Assembly (NCBI GenBank): GCA_016508695.1 | Contig: VNKQ01000003.1 | Span: 2,108,001-2,172,000, forward strand | DNA: 64,000 nucleotides | Direction: 5' to 3' | From: Hyphodiscus hymeniophilus | Lineage: Eukaryota > Ascomycota > Leotiomycetes > Helotiales > Hyphodiscaceae | Shown here: positions 9,806 to 21,987 of the stretch, piece after piece | Position numbering within the stretch: the first letter of the stretch is position 1 | How the letters are laid out: each line of letters begins with the position of its first letter | The notes under the pieces: generated by a model | The model's input: the letters and a program-made list of their open reading frames with translations, nothing else | What the model was told of the DNA's origin: nothing | The model's database searches: none | Position numbers and translations under genes: made by a program

Positions 9806-12800
9806 GAACCTTTTACGGGCTCAGAAGCCGGTTGTTCATGGCTCTGGTCACATCGTGGACTGTGAGTGCTGGTCGGGGATCTTAGACCAGCATCTGCGCA
9901 TCAAGAAAAACGTGACATGTACCTGTTTGATCAGCGATCTTGAAACTGCGAGGAACCCGACCACGAGCTTGATCGTCCCGCAGGCCGCCTGGACTTTGCC
10001 CCAGCACATTCGAGGAATAAGCATCGTCAATCAGCGCCAAATGTGGAAAGTAGTACGAAGTGAAGTCGTGGCCAGAGAGTCGGCGGTGTGATGTCTCTGG
10101 TACTGCGTACATCCGCAAAGGCAAAAGCATTTCCCCCCAGGACGAAGCACGGAATACACACAATCATACCCGCTTGACAAAATTTCAGTACGCAACGGCG
10201 CCTGGTTACTTCATCTATCTGAATCATCATCATCATCTTGAATCCACCGCCCTACTGCAAGTAAACCGACTCGCACGACAGATCTCTATTCCTGTCTCTC
10301 ACGATTCCTTTGAGCGTCAGTAGTCAACCAGCGAAACGCTCAGATCAAAGATGGCTTTATTACGGTAGAAGTCCCACCGACGAGAAAAGGGGTCTATTTT
10401 GGGCAATCCACCGCCCATTGGTCACGCTTCCGGCTCAAGCCACAAGGATCACCAGCACCACAGCTGAAACAACACATCCCCACTCCCTCATTGGCACATC
10501 TATCCGTCTCACCTTTATCCCGTGAGCCCAGAACCAGGTCCCAACCGCCCGAGATCTGGAGCCTCTCCTTGGTGTCGTGACCCAAAGACCAATCTATCAT
10601 CTCAGTATCGTGACTTCGGACGTCGTCGAACCGCTGACCTATTCCGGGACTCGGGATGTGGTGCACAGCGTTAAGATCATATCATTTACCGCGGTACTAC
10701 GAGTCGTCCTCGGATCCTAAGCCCGAGATCGAGACCTATTTTGGGATTTTGGGTCAAGCTTTGGTCTATCTCTAAGCATTTGTTCAGCCTGCCGACGATT
10801 AGACGTTCAAAGAAGCTCTGCTCTGAAACCTCAACCCGCCGATCCAGATTTCCCGCCCATTGACGGCACGGAATATCTGAAACCTGACACCTCCCGTGCA
10901 TATCACTCAATATGGAGGTTCCTCACATCTCAAGAAGCTCTAGCTCGTAGCGCAAGTTCCCTAGTCCGAGCTCAGAGACTGTCAACGCGGACATATCTCC
11001 ATCTTCAGACTCTTTGATCAACAAGAACCCATCTCAAATGTCATGCAGCATCCGAGACTTAGCGCAGTGATTATGCGCAGCATTGCAGTGGAAGTCTTGC
11101 CTCTTTCTTGACGCCGACCTGCCTTCTTTTGTACTGTACAAGCCATGCAAGATGCTCGCCTGTTTGCCTTGCATGCTTTGGGAATTTGTCACGAAATTTA
11201 CTATCGTAGCTGCACGCACCAAACCTGGATTGCATGGAAGAACTCAGACTCTCTGCAGCGCTTGATTAGACTTGTTACTTTATCTCTGTAGTTTTGTTTT
11301 GACGTCGATGGTTTTAATGGTCACGTGGAAGTCACAAGAGATTATTTCACTATCGCCCAAACCTCCCCAAGTGGAGGATCGATGGACCCATTGGGAATAC
11401 ACTCTTTAGCCCCTCCTTGTGTTTGCGCTGATTGACTTCCAAGTGTCCGGAGAAATAAGTGAGAAGGAATCCTTCTCGGGCTTGAAAAGTTTTGTTGCAT
11501 GTCGTAGCTTTGTAAGAGCTGACTATTTGAAGTTTGGAATATGGACTCGAGGAAGCTTCTAGGCAATGTGCCGAATAAAATTGCCCCCAAATGTCAGGAA
11601 TGGCTTTTTATTAGAGATGGTCGTTTACAAGATGGAGCTCATGATAGCCATGTTACATGAAAGTATGCCATATTCCGACTTGGTTTGGCCACTCTTTACA
11701 TGAAATTCTTCTGTTCAGCAATCCCGTATTCAATTGGCAATTATCCGTAAGACTGATTTGTATCTTTGAATCTTATACTGTTCATGTATCAAGAATTACC
11801 ACAGCCGTAACAGCCATGATTATCGAGCATTGCTCGCCGGAGCCCCAGATCGTATCAAAACTCACTATACCAGCCTCAACATCAAAATACCCCTCACGTT
11901 CGTCAACGGTCAAACTCAAAGCCCATTCCAAACTCGCTCTCACTCATGTAACTCTTCAAAAGTCCTGCGTGCACATCCACAGCCTGTGGTAACTGCCTCG
12001 CAATCCCAATTGCCATTTCCGCAAACGGAGAAGCCTGGAGCCTGGTATTTGTTCCCCTCTACATCACAGATCCCGAGATGTTATTATAGCAGCGTCTTTC
12101 TCGGCCGTGCATGCCAGGAATTCGCAGGCGATGATGTGGCCGCCGAGAGCCATTACGGTGACGCTGTACTGGGTGGAGTGGCTGAGATGATGTTGATGAG
12201 ATTGACGGGGAATGCTGTGAGGATGGTGAGGATGGCGAAGAGACTATTAGACTTGAACCTTGGTGAAAGCAGACTTTTTGATAATGATGTGAGGGATTGG
12301 TGCCTATTGGTAAGGTATTGTTCGATGTAGCGAAATAAGTCTTTCAAGAGATGGGCAGCTTGGTAAACCCTTGAGGTACCGATGGCTTTCAGTTTATTCG
12401 TTCGTGTGATTGACTTAGACGTGAGCGATGTTGATGGAAGGGCGGGATTCTATGAATCGACTTGGTCGGCATAAGAAGAGGTTTCCAAGATACATTGATG
12501 CCTGGATCGCATGTTGATATGTAGGTTACGATAATCTGCGTTGTTGTGTCCTTGAGAAGACTCGTAATGCTATGCTAAACTATTGCAGCTAGAGCCCCCT
12601 CAGGTAAATTACGACGAGGTCTCCACCGAATCATCCAATCCTCATTCAACTACCTAGAGTCATAAACAATCCGCAAAATGAGCGGGGCGGTTGTCTTCCA
12701 CGGTCTCAGCGTATTTCGGGATCTAGCAATATCAAAGGAATGATAAATGAGCTTCTCCAAAAGAATCAAGCGAGAGTTTCGAGGAGCGGAAAACTTGCAG

Positions 12801-13046
12801 CTTTCTCGCAAGGTCACTAAACAGCGCAAAAGGAGCGGGTTTTTGGAAATCCATGGTTATATTTGCTTAGATCGACGATGATAAAATCACGCTTTTGATG
12901 TGGCTCTTCGATATACAGGCAGTTCGGACCCATGTCTCGAGTCTCGAGTCTCAAATCAGTTGACTCCCCTCCACCACCGCAATGCATGAAACCAACGCCA
13001 TATCCCCAGGATCCCCTACCCCAATCTCCAAGTATCAGAACCCCAT
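9806..13046. other. Gene-poor stretch
   Basis: About 3.2 kb with no supported gene. Open frames (for example 10060-10323, 10394-10666, 11830-12330) lack domain-like sequence, and the 11830 frame opens at TTG rather than ATG. No tRNA, rRNA or transposase sequence was seen. Base composition looks ordinary, with no obvious AT-rich RIP signature by eye. Confidence 0.6.
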
Positions 13047-13583
13047 TCAGAAATCATTAAAAGGGCCCTTCGTATAACCACAAGCAAACTGCTGCCAGCA
13101 CCCACTCGCACCGCCCGCCTGATCCTCCACACACACCGGGCTATCATACTCGATGCCATCCGTAACGAAAGTCGGCCACCACTCGCTCGCGCTATAATCT
13201 ATCGGATTCGACAGGTGCGGTGCGGCGAGCGGTTTGAACTCGAAGACCATGCCGTCCAGCCGGCTCGGCGCGAACCACGACAGCATGGCGCAGTTGGAGT
13301 TGTAGATGGTGATCTCGGTCTGCGACGTCGCCTCGACGAAGTGCGAGGCGAGCCAGCAGTGGTTCTGGTTCGTGGGCGGCGAGAACGTGCAGAATTGCAT
13401 GTTGCGGAGTCTTTGGTAGGGTAGGTGGTCCGTTGCTCGAGCTGAGAGTGAGGAGGGCGGGGGCGAGGAGGTGGGAGGGAGGATTGGGGTGTGGGTGGGT
13501 GGTAGGACGGCGCTTGTGCTGGGTTGGGAGAGGGAAATGAGATGGATGAGGGCGAAGATGATGTTGAGTCCGGAAAACAGCAT
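13047..13583 (-). CDS. Small secreted protein with six cysteines
   Basis: A single-exon ATG frame of 178 aa. Residues 1-25 form a plausible signal peptide (hydrophobic MLFSGLNIIFALIHLISL, with a small-residue site after STSA). A Pro/Ser/Thr-rich spacer follows, then a compact region of about 115 aa. The mature part has six Cys: two in QFCTFSPPTNQNHC, one in NSNC and three near the C-terminus (SPVCVEDQAGGASGCWQQFAC). An even cysteine count suggests disulfides and an extracellular role. I do not recognise the family. Effector-like function is only an inference from size, secretion and cysteines. It stands alone in a gene-poor region. Confidence 0.62.
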   Translation of the reverse strand: MLFSGLNIIFALIHLISLSQPSTSAVLPPTHTPILPPTSSPPPSSLSARATDHLPYQRLRNMQFCTFSPPTNQNHCWLASHFVEATSQTEITIYNSNCAMLSWFAPSRLDGMVFEFKPLAAPHLSNPIDYSASEWWPTFVTDGIEYDSPVCVEDQAGGASGCWQQFACGYTKGPFNDF

Positions 13584-15082
13584 GGTGCTGAGTGGGTGGT
13601 TATGAGGGATGGCTGGATAGAGTTATTCGTATGACTTGATATCGAATGTCTGAAAGTGAGGAAGGATTAGGGTCAAGATTTGCAATGAAGAGGCTCTTTT
13701 GAGAAAGTAAACATCAGCAAGAGACCATATACCTAAAAGGAGAGTAGCCTTACCTTTCAAAGTGAGTTTTGCACAGCTCAGTGATATTGTAGTTCGTGAT
13801 AAAGAAGTGATGGATGTGACTTGAAGATTTCAGCGCTATGTTATCTTGCACTGAGCAGGTGTTGAGATGGTTGATTATGATGCAATAAGTGGTAGAAGAC
13901 TTGTGAAGTTGGTGACTAGGTAGATATGGTGTAAAAGTGTCTTCGTATGTGATCATAGTCCTTGGCAAAGGAGGCAAAGGTAAAAGACCACGGTCGTAAA
14001 TGAGAACAGGGCACTATCAGAGTTTGAGAAAAGAATATGTGATTCACGACTTTCCATTTCCTATATTGTTCGTACCTTTCCCCCATGATTCAGAAGCACC
14101 TTGCTGCTGCTCTCCCGGCTCACCTCGGTTCAATATGGAACTTTTCTTATGAATTCACCATTCTCGAGAACCAAAATCGTCACCAAAGTCTGGGACCTGT
14201 GGGGCACTGGAACGATTTTATTGATCTACCTAATGTGAACTGTCAGAGTAGGTGTGTTCCAAATATCATTCATCACAAGATTGCGTGTTCTTCTATGAAC
14301 GTCCTATCGTGCTCGGAGTGTTCAAGGTTTCAATTTTCTCCATCTCAGACGCGTAGGGGTAATAAAAGCTGTAATAGATCTTGACATAGATACGAAGATC
14401 GTATCACCAAAGAGCTAAACTGGTCTCACATTCTCGGCGGCTATGACGAGATTCTGCTAGGCATATCGTCACGCATCGCTTGAACATAAAAAGATGGAGA
14501 ATCTCAGGAGTGGATTGATCGGATATGGGTCCTTGAGATAAGGTTCATTTGTAACGTACTATGGGACTGCTTGTCTAGAAGTACTTGCTTGTCACGAACT
14601 TCTACAAAGGAGGTGAAATCTCAAGCGGGATGAAAAGGTGCATCACTTGATCGGAAGCAGTCCACAGCCATCGAAAATCTCACGGTTTCAAATGCACCAT
14701 TGACGGTGTATTACACATAGCACTCTTGTGAGTGCGGCTGTAGCATTACCGAAGGAAAAATGATGTCTAAAAGCAGTGGATTGGGAGCTTGGTTATGGGG
14801 GAAAATTGAGACGTTCTGGGAACTTCGAGTTTTTGACCTGGAATTTGTCTCGCCCCTTATTATAGCGTTTGGCTTCGTGGTATTTCAAAGCACTTGCTCG
14901 GCGCTATCGAAAGGGCGGGAGGAGCCTCGCTCATTGCTTCGTTCACTAAAACGATCAAACGTTGAGTCTCCAAAATTCATAATCCACCTACATCAATCCA
15001 TCGCAAAAGTCATAAGCTTGTCTATCCATAACTCTTTTCCCAGCCCCCCAAAAATCGTTTCCATTTACCAGTCTCCCGAATC
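13584..15082. other. Intergenic region
   Basis: Upstream of the small secreted protein gene and downstream of the methyltransferase gene. An ATG frame of 99 codons at 14085-14384 and a longer one at 14760-15284 (partly antisense to the methyltransferase) have no recognisable features. I see no gene here. Confidence 0.6.
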
Positions 15083-16119
15083 TCAAACACTCACAAACCT
15101 CCCTACCCAGAAATCCATACTCCTCACCCCTCTACTCCTCTCCTTCCCCTCCGCAGGCTCATCAAGTAGGCCCACACTCGCCTCCACAGCATCATACATA
15201 GCACTCATAGCAGCAATCTCCTTCTCCGGAACGCCCTGCTCGACCAACCTCCCCAAGACCTTCTCCCTCGTCCTCAAAGTATAAGAAACCTCCCAATACC
15301 CATCCAACATTCCCTGATTCGTGATGTTCGTCACCTCTTTCTCCAATCTAAACACCCCGTTCTGGATGATGTTTGAACTTATCTGTTTAGGACTCAGCAC
15401 CGAGCGGATGTTGCCCGAAGTGGCCACTTGACGCTTGGCTTCTAGGCTGGCAAGGAGGAGCGCCGTTAAGACGTGCGGCTGTGACGAGGGGAGAGAGGAA
15501 CGGAGTGACCATTCGGCTACGCAGATGTGTTTTGCCTTTCCTGCGCAGGCGGCGATGAGGGATGAGAGGACGGAGGGAGTTTCAAAGTACCAGATGCAGT
15601 GGGCGAGGACGACGTAGTCGTATGGCGGGGCGTCGGAGGGAAGGGAGGAGAGGAAATCTAAGGGATTGGTGGAAAGGTAAAAGGTGATCCTGGAGCCGAG
15701 GGGGGTGGTTTTTATCTGGGCTTGGGCTTGAGATAGGGTTTGTGGTGAGCCTGTTGGGTGTGAGAAGTCGTTGGCAGGTGATTGTAGCCAAGAATTTCCT
15801 TTGTCTCGGATAGAAGTGCTCTTGATGACTATTCAAAATGAAATCACATACCATAATCTGGACTTCCAGGATCAACAGCATCTACGTGCCCCTTCTCTCC
15901 TACTGTATCCGCAAGTGGAACTGTACAATCGCCTTGCCCACATCCTAATTCAAGGACACGAGATCCAGGCTTAATATCCCAGAAATTGAGTAGTTGAAGC
16001 CTATGATCCATTTGCCATGCTACATCTTTATTGACATGCGAATAGTCTTCTGGTGTTTCTGGAGACTTTTCTTGGAAGTGGCTCGCTAGAGCGAAAGCTT
16101 TGCTTGATGGGTTCACCAT
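15083..16119 (-). CDS. SAM-dependent methyltransferase, unknown substrate
   Basis: Two exons, 16119-15852 and 15798-15083, with a 53-nt intron (GTATGT...CAAAG). The product is 327 aa. Residues about 48-75 hold the class I methyltransferase motif I (SRVLELGCGQGDCTVPLAD), followed by an acidic post-motif (VDAVDPGSPDYG). The second exon has a motif-IV-like stretch (YDYVVLAHCIWYF) and a helical C-terminal region. This pattern fits Methyltransf_25-type enzymes common in fungi, whose substrates are mostly unassigned. The intron 3' end was chosen to keep the frame; the short insert it creates (NSWLQSPANDF) is not conserved in my memory of relatives, so that junction could be slightly off. Confidence 0.85.
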
Positions 16120-18881
16120 TATGGATGAGATTGTGCAATGGTATTGACTCTTGAGGATAAGGAAACAATCAGAGATGATACAGACATTACAACTTCAAAA
16201 GATATCTCGATTGTCTTTATATCCACAGCATTATCCACATGAGGAAAACTTCAAGCCTGTAAATGAGTCACCTAGGCTACTGCTTCGTAGCCTACGAAGT
16301 GTAACGTACGCTGAGGACTAAGCAGCATCACATGACCTGCACTGCAAGCCCCTGAAATATACGAGCGAAAAATAACAGGATAGAAGGGGTAATTCTTGCA
16401 AACATGACTTTCCCCAGTGTCGAGACGACATAATGGATATGCCACTCTCACTGGCCAGTTGCCAGACGATCCCCGCTGCCAGTAGTCAAATTCGAAAGGT
16501 TGACCCTGCAAGACGCTGCGACGTCGTTCACAACACAAATTTAAACTCCATGCCAAAGAAAGCCTTTGCCCCTTATCGTCGAATGACAGCATTCATGCTC
16601 TCAGCCCTCCGCATCTGCAATCGTAGATCTTCCACGGAAAGCCATCCCATTGGATGAAGGCGCAGATGGATGGCGATGCTTCACGTGCCATTTGGGGAAG
16701 GTGGCAGCTCGATGCCGAACGGCGGCGACCGAAAGAGATACTCCAAGAGCAAGCGAATACACGCAGCGGGCAGGACGAAGAGCAGGGCAATCCTTTATCT
16801 TTGAACTTCCTTTCTCTTCGTGTTGCACGACTGGGTTGCGCGATGTTTTGTGTCGCCTTCTTGTCCAGGTTGCTGGGATTGGGCGCATTGTCTACGACGG
16901 CACAAGCCGTGAGGTTGGAATTCGTGTAGAGCGTTTGAGGGTCCCTTTTGTTGTTAAGGATGTGGCGATGCTTAATAACTCGGACATGTGCCTCTTTGCG
17001 GAGCGAGATCAGGGATCAGCAGCAGCGATCGTTACTGTAAGGTAGTTTAGGAGGGCTTCGCGTATACGATATCTCGATAAGTATGACAAGCTTTTGGGTC
17101 TGGGTGGCGAAGTGGCTGGGGACACCACGAAGGTAATGGATGGTGGGATGGGATGGGAATCATGGGATGGCGCAAATGTGGTGAGCTGACGGCGGAGGAG
17201 GGTAGGAACGCTGTCTGGTTGGATGTTCTCTCGACGAGAATGTCAGGGGAATCACGGAAGGCATATATGTGAAACATATGGGGATATTTGAGTTTGCTGC
17301 ACGGCACCCGATGCATCGCATCTCATGGAAGAACCCAGACTGCACGCTTCTCTTGCTCTTGTACGTACAACGTACGCCGACGATGCAGGAAATCCGACTG
17401 TGTGGGTCGACTTACAAGAGCTCAATCGTCGGACCAGCATTAAGAAGAGGTAGGAGGAGTCTCCACGTCGGAGCTTCACATTAAACTGGAGGCTTACTCC
17501 GAGCCCGTCGAAAACAGAAAACAACATGGACTCGCACGCCCTGCCGTGCGAGACTGGACTCTGCAGTCTGTCCGAGTTCCCTTGGGACAGAAACCCCCAC
17601 CACCAATTCACAAACATTCAAATATGTTTCGACTCTCGAGGCCTAGAAAACCGTTTGCAATAAAATAAAACTCTACTCTCTCTCTCTCTCTCTCTCTCAC
17701 TCACTCAGCAGCTCTTCTGTTGTCTCGAGTCTTTCTTCTGTCTTTGAAACTTCAAGACACTAATGCTGAATGCATACCACAGCACTACTGCTGTTACTGG
17801 ACAAACGAAACGCAATAGATGAACGACGCAGTAGAGTTAGCTACCCGTGACTGGCGTGAGATTAAGGAAGAATTCCCCTCCCTATCGGCGGGCCACCAAA
17901 GGCTATGTGTCAAACATGGAGCAGCTGTGACTGAGTGAAGCGTGGACTTGGGAACAAGGTTTTACTGTAGTGCGGATTTGTAGGCTTCTAGAAGTGCTAA
18001 AGAACAACTAATCTGCGTCGGCATCCTCCTCCTTCCCCTTCTACTTCTACCTGTCGAATTACACCAACTAAACCACTACCTTTTACTCACCTTCCTCCGT
18101 AAACTGCCAAAGCTTCCCCGTTCTCACTACTCGTACACTCTCGCACAATCTCCCATCTCCGTCTCTCGTCAGTCTCTGGATATCTTGTCCCGCCAGCAGC
18201 AACAACAACAACAACAGCTACCCTTCCTTCCTCCTGTCGTGACCTCCCCCTCCGTCTTTCTCTCACTCTCTTATTAGACGTTCTGCATTCCACGACTGGC
18301 ATGTCCGACATCGCGTAATGACCACCTTCTACTTGTAGCGTAGAACCTCACATCCTTGTTCCCTTTTTGCGCGACGGCAGACTCGACCTCGACCTACTCG
18401 ACTACTGTACCACAGCACCCGATTGCACGACGAAACGCAATTGATGTATCGCTAGAAGTGGCACCTTGATTCCCTTGGAGTCTTCATCCATCACACGACC
18501 GCGATCCTTTGCGCGTTTGGGGTAGCCATATCCCGGGGGAACATTGTTCGTTGTGCATCTCACGAGGAAGTTCAAGCCGTGCCCTGAAACATTCCATCCC
18601 GCCACGCACCATCCAGACCTTCCAAACATCGCCTTCGATAGTCTGCGATTCTTCATCGCCCCATCATCTCCTTCTCGACAAAGAAGGCACATATAGCTTC
18701 TGCGACGGAGTCAGACCGGGCCGCGCTCGAGCCATTCCCGTGCGACACGGGGCTCTGATCATCAAGATCGTGAGATTTGGCCTCGTTCAGTATTAACTAC
18801 AAATACACTGAGGATACTGGACCCTGCCGAGATCTCGCGGTGGTGAGAGCGCACGCCATTTACAGCTGCGCCCAAGCAGTT
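16120..18881. other. Intergenic, includes phosphodiesterase upstream region
   Basis: About 2.8 kb between two divergent genes. No supported gene. A CT tract lies at 17676-17698. The part from about 18000 to 18880 is pyrimidine-rich on the + strand, as is common for fungal promoters and leaders, and likely belongs to the phosphodiesterase gene. Confidence 0.6.
17676..17698. repeat. (CT)n tract
   Basis: About 11 CT units in the upstream region of the phosphodiesterase gene. Confidence 0.9.
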
Positions 18882-21800
18882 ATGGACTACGCTGCGTGCA
18901 ATGTGGTTCTAGTTGATAGAAAGGCTTCGAAGGATCGGTTGGTCAAGAGAGATGATGCGACATCGTCGCCTTGGTTAATTGATGCGTCAAATCACATCGA
19001 GGACCATGCGCCAGGGTCCCCGAGTGCTGACGCTGTGGACGGCAATCTTCAGACCCTTCTTGGAACATTTAGTGAAGGTGGGTGCAGATTGTAGAATCAT
19101 CCGCAAGACTGCTTGCTTACACCTCACAGTGCACGTCTGTACATCTGGAAAATCATGTATAGCAAAGTTGTCCGAATTAAATCAATCCTCGATCGTCGAA
19201 TTAATACCTACTCTCGTCCTGATAGATATACCATATGAGGATCAACTACCCGAGCGGCCCTCGAGGGAAATTCGCACCCCATCCCCGAGCACAAGACTAC
19301 AAATCGACGGCCTGGTGGAAGACCCGATGGAGGAGGAGGCATATGGACTCCACCTTCTACAATGGATAGCCTCAGAGATACAATACCAGAGCTTATCGAA
19401 GTTGATTGTCCCAGTTGCTCTTGTTGAGATACCAGACGGTGCTAACTCGACACCATCAAAAGCAAGTGCAAGCTTTCAGACCGACGGCACCCGGCTTAAT
19501 CCTTCTGTCTCGACTCCAATGCGTCCAGGGTTAGTGGTACCGTTAGACCAAGTCAGGACAATGCGATATTTGGATGTGGGAGCGGTTGACGTTCTGACGA
19601 GTCCGCTACTGCGAGAGCGGCTGCCAAGCCTTGGAATACACGCATATCGAGCACACAAAGACGCCTCGAAAGATCAAAGGGCGCTACTTGAGATGAAGCG
19701 TGGGAGAAAACGGTCCTGGGTTGGGGTTGATGACCAGAAGCCTTATGCATATTTACGAGAAGCCATGGTTTCAGGACTTATGGATGGGATTTGCAAAGTG
19801 GGAGGTGATGAGGAACCCTTCGGTCATGTGAGAATATCAGTGGCCTTAGATCGTCGAGAGAAGATTGCAAAAGCTGTGGGGGCATGGGATTTCTCAGCGC
19901 ACGATTTCACAGACGACGAGCTCCTCCATGCAGCATTACTCATGCTACAACATGCACTTGCGATGCCGGAACTCGAGAAATGGCGGCTATCGACAGGTAA
20001 GACCCTAACGATTTGTTTCCATCTGTCTCGGATAATGTGTATTGCCGTATGCTGACACCCGTTGCAGAGAACCTCACCGGCTTTCTAGTCGCAAGCCGGT
20101 CGGCATACAATGCCTTTGTTCCCTATCACAATTTCCGCCATGTCGTCGATGTCTTACAGGCAATCTTCCACTTTCTCGTTCGACTTGGGAGATTGCCCTG
20201 GTATCCATACTCGAGTTCACCGTCACCCGCACAAAATTCCTCACCTATGGCTGCCCTCATACGACCCTTCGATGCCCTAACGTTACTGATTACTGCCATT
20301 GGTCACGATGTTGGTCACCCTGGTGTTAATAATGCTTTCCTCGTTACGCTCAACGCTCCGCTGGCCCAGCTCTATAACGACAGATCAGTTCTAGAATCAT
20401 TTCACTGCGCCGCGTACTCCCAAATTCTTCGACGTCATTGGCCAGCCGCTTTTTCAGTGGTTGAGATGAGGCAGCTTATGATCAGTTCAATACTAGCAAC
20501 AGACATGGGGCTTCATTTTGATTACATGAAGAAGCTTGGATTCTTGCAAGAAAAACTGCATGAGAATGGAGGTACTGATGGCTGGAATGGCAGACTCATC
20601 GATGAACAGCGAACACTTGCGTGTGGACTGCTGATCAAGTGTGCGGACATCAGCAACGTGGTATGTTACTCATATCTCTATGTATAGTAGGACTGACTTG
20701 GAACAGGCTCGGAAATACGACGTTGCTGCTCAGTGGACTATGATACTTACTGATGAGTTCTCACGCCAAGCATCGATGGAGAAAGATTTAGGCATACCTT
20801 CAGCACTGTTTGCGGCACCGGTCCGAGAAACAATCGAACTCGGAAAGTCCCAACTAAGCTTCATGAACATGTTTGCGATCCCCCTGTTTCAAGGAGTCAC
20901 TGATGTCATGCCAGCAATGGAATTTTGCGTCGAAGAACTGCACAGAAATAAAGCCGGGTGGGAACTCAAAATCAAAGAAGAACAAGAAAGATCCAGGCAG
21001 AACAGCATGGACTTTGGCATGATGGACGGCATGTTTTCCCCGCGTACGATGAGCGTGGCAACACCTTCTGATGCAAGTCACCAGAAGACAGGTAGTGCCA
21101 CGTTACCAAGCTTGGGTTTCGATACGGACTTAAGGACCAAAGCCCTGCTGAACAAGAAAAGTCCTTTCGCTGCCCAGAACGGTGTTTCCGACGAGTCCGA
21201 AGAACACGCACATCACCAGTCATTACCTGAGCTTTCAACGAAATCGATATTACCTTCTGAAGAGTCGGCCCACCCCTCGCCAAGCGAGGTCATTCCCGAT
21301 TCGAGTTCTCGACGGTCGTCAAAGCCAAGTCAATTGCAACTCAGCTACGCGACGGCCAGTGCGCCTGGACTTCTCGACCATCCTAGTCGACATCCTAGCG
21401 CTCTCGTTCTCAATGGAGACCATTTCTCGAATGGAGTGGAAGTAAGGCCTTCTCTTGTGACCGATGCTGTCGTTGTTCCATCCTCGCCCGGAGAGCCTCG
21501 CAAGACACACCCAACTTCCGACAAAACACGGAGTAGTGACACAACGGAAGGAAGCAATTCTGCTAGTGGTGACTGGGCTTCCCAAGCCACAAGCGCAACT
21601 ACAAATAAGATGCCTCTCTCGCCCTCTACTCAAGGCACTAGCGTTACGAGCGACGATTCAGGGGAGAAGGGCACAGGCACTGCTGACCGGACTCCAACCT
21701 ATGTAAGTCCACAAGCGAACACGGACAGTCAGACATCGACGATGACTGGGTCGGTAGAGGGAGGTTCTCGTACAAATCCTCCACCGGAAACGAAGGGAAC

Positions 21801-21987
21801 AGAATTCATGGAGACAGGGCGAAACTTGAAGAAGAAGCCTAGTCGGTTTCGGATGAACAGTTTACACTTTTGGAAGCGATCGAAGAGCTCGAGTCCGCCT
21901 ATGCCAAGTAGAGATCGAGTTGGTGGCCCAGTTGGCAGTAGCGATGATGACGAGTCAAATATGGGAAAGGAGAGGAACTTCTCGTGA
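18882..21987 (+). CDS. pde2: High-affinity 3',5'-cyclic nucleotide phosphodiesterase (PDE2/PdeH type)
   Basis: Four exons: 18882-19077, 19130-19996, 20068-20660 and 20707-21987. Introns are 52, 71 and 46 nt. The product is 978 aa. The catalytic HD domain spans about residues 345-620: YHNFRHVVDV (His 375 and 379), GHDVGHPGVNN (His 434, Asp 435) and CADISNVARKYDVA (Asp 548) supply the two-metal site of class I PDEs, and LGKSQLSFMNMFAIPLF is the substrate-pocket end. The N-terminal third is a fungal-specific regulatory region. About 300 C-terminal residues are Ser/Thr/Pro-rich and probably disordered. Known role: hydrolysis of cAMP, restraining protein kinase A in growth and infection-related development. 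The start at 18882 (MDYAACNVVLVDR) was preferred over the in-frame ATG at 18777. Confidence 0.95.

Noticed and set aside
9848..10236. Protein-like minus-strand stretch (GHDFTSYYFPHLALIDDAYS) as part of a larger gene
   Set aside because: Could not be joined to neighbours by consistent splice sites, and frames on both strands are equally open; left as unexplained.
11830..12330. 166-codon frame
   Set aside because: Opens at TTG rather than ATG, and the sequence has no recognisable features.
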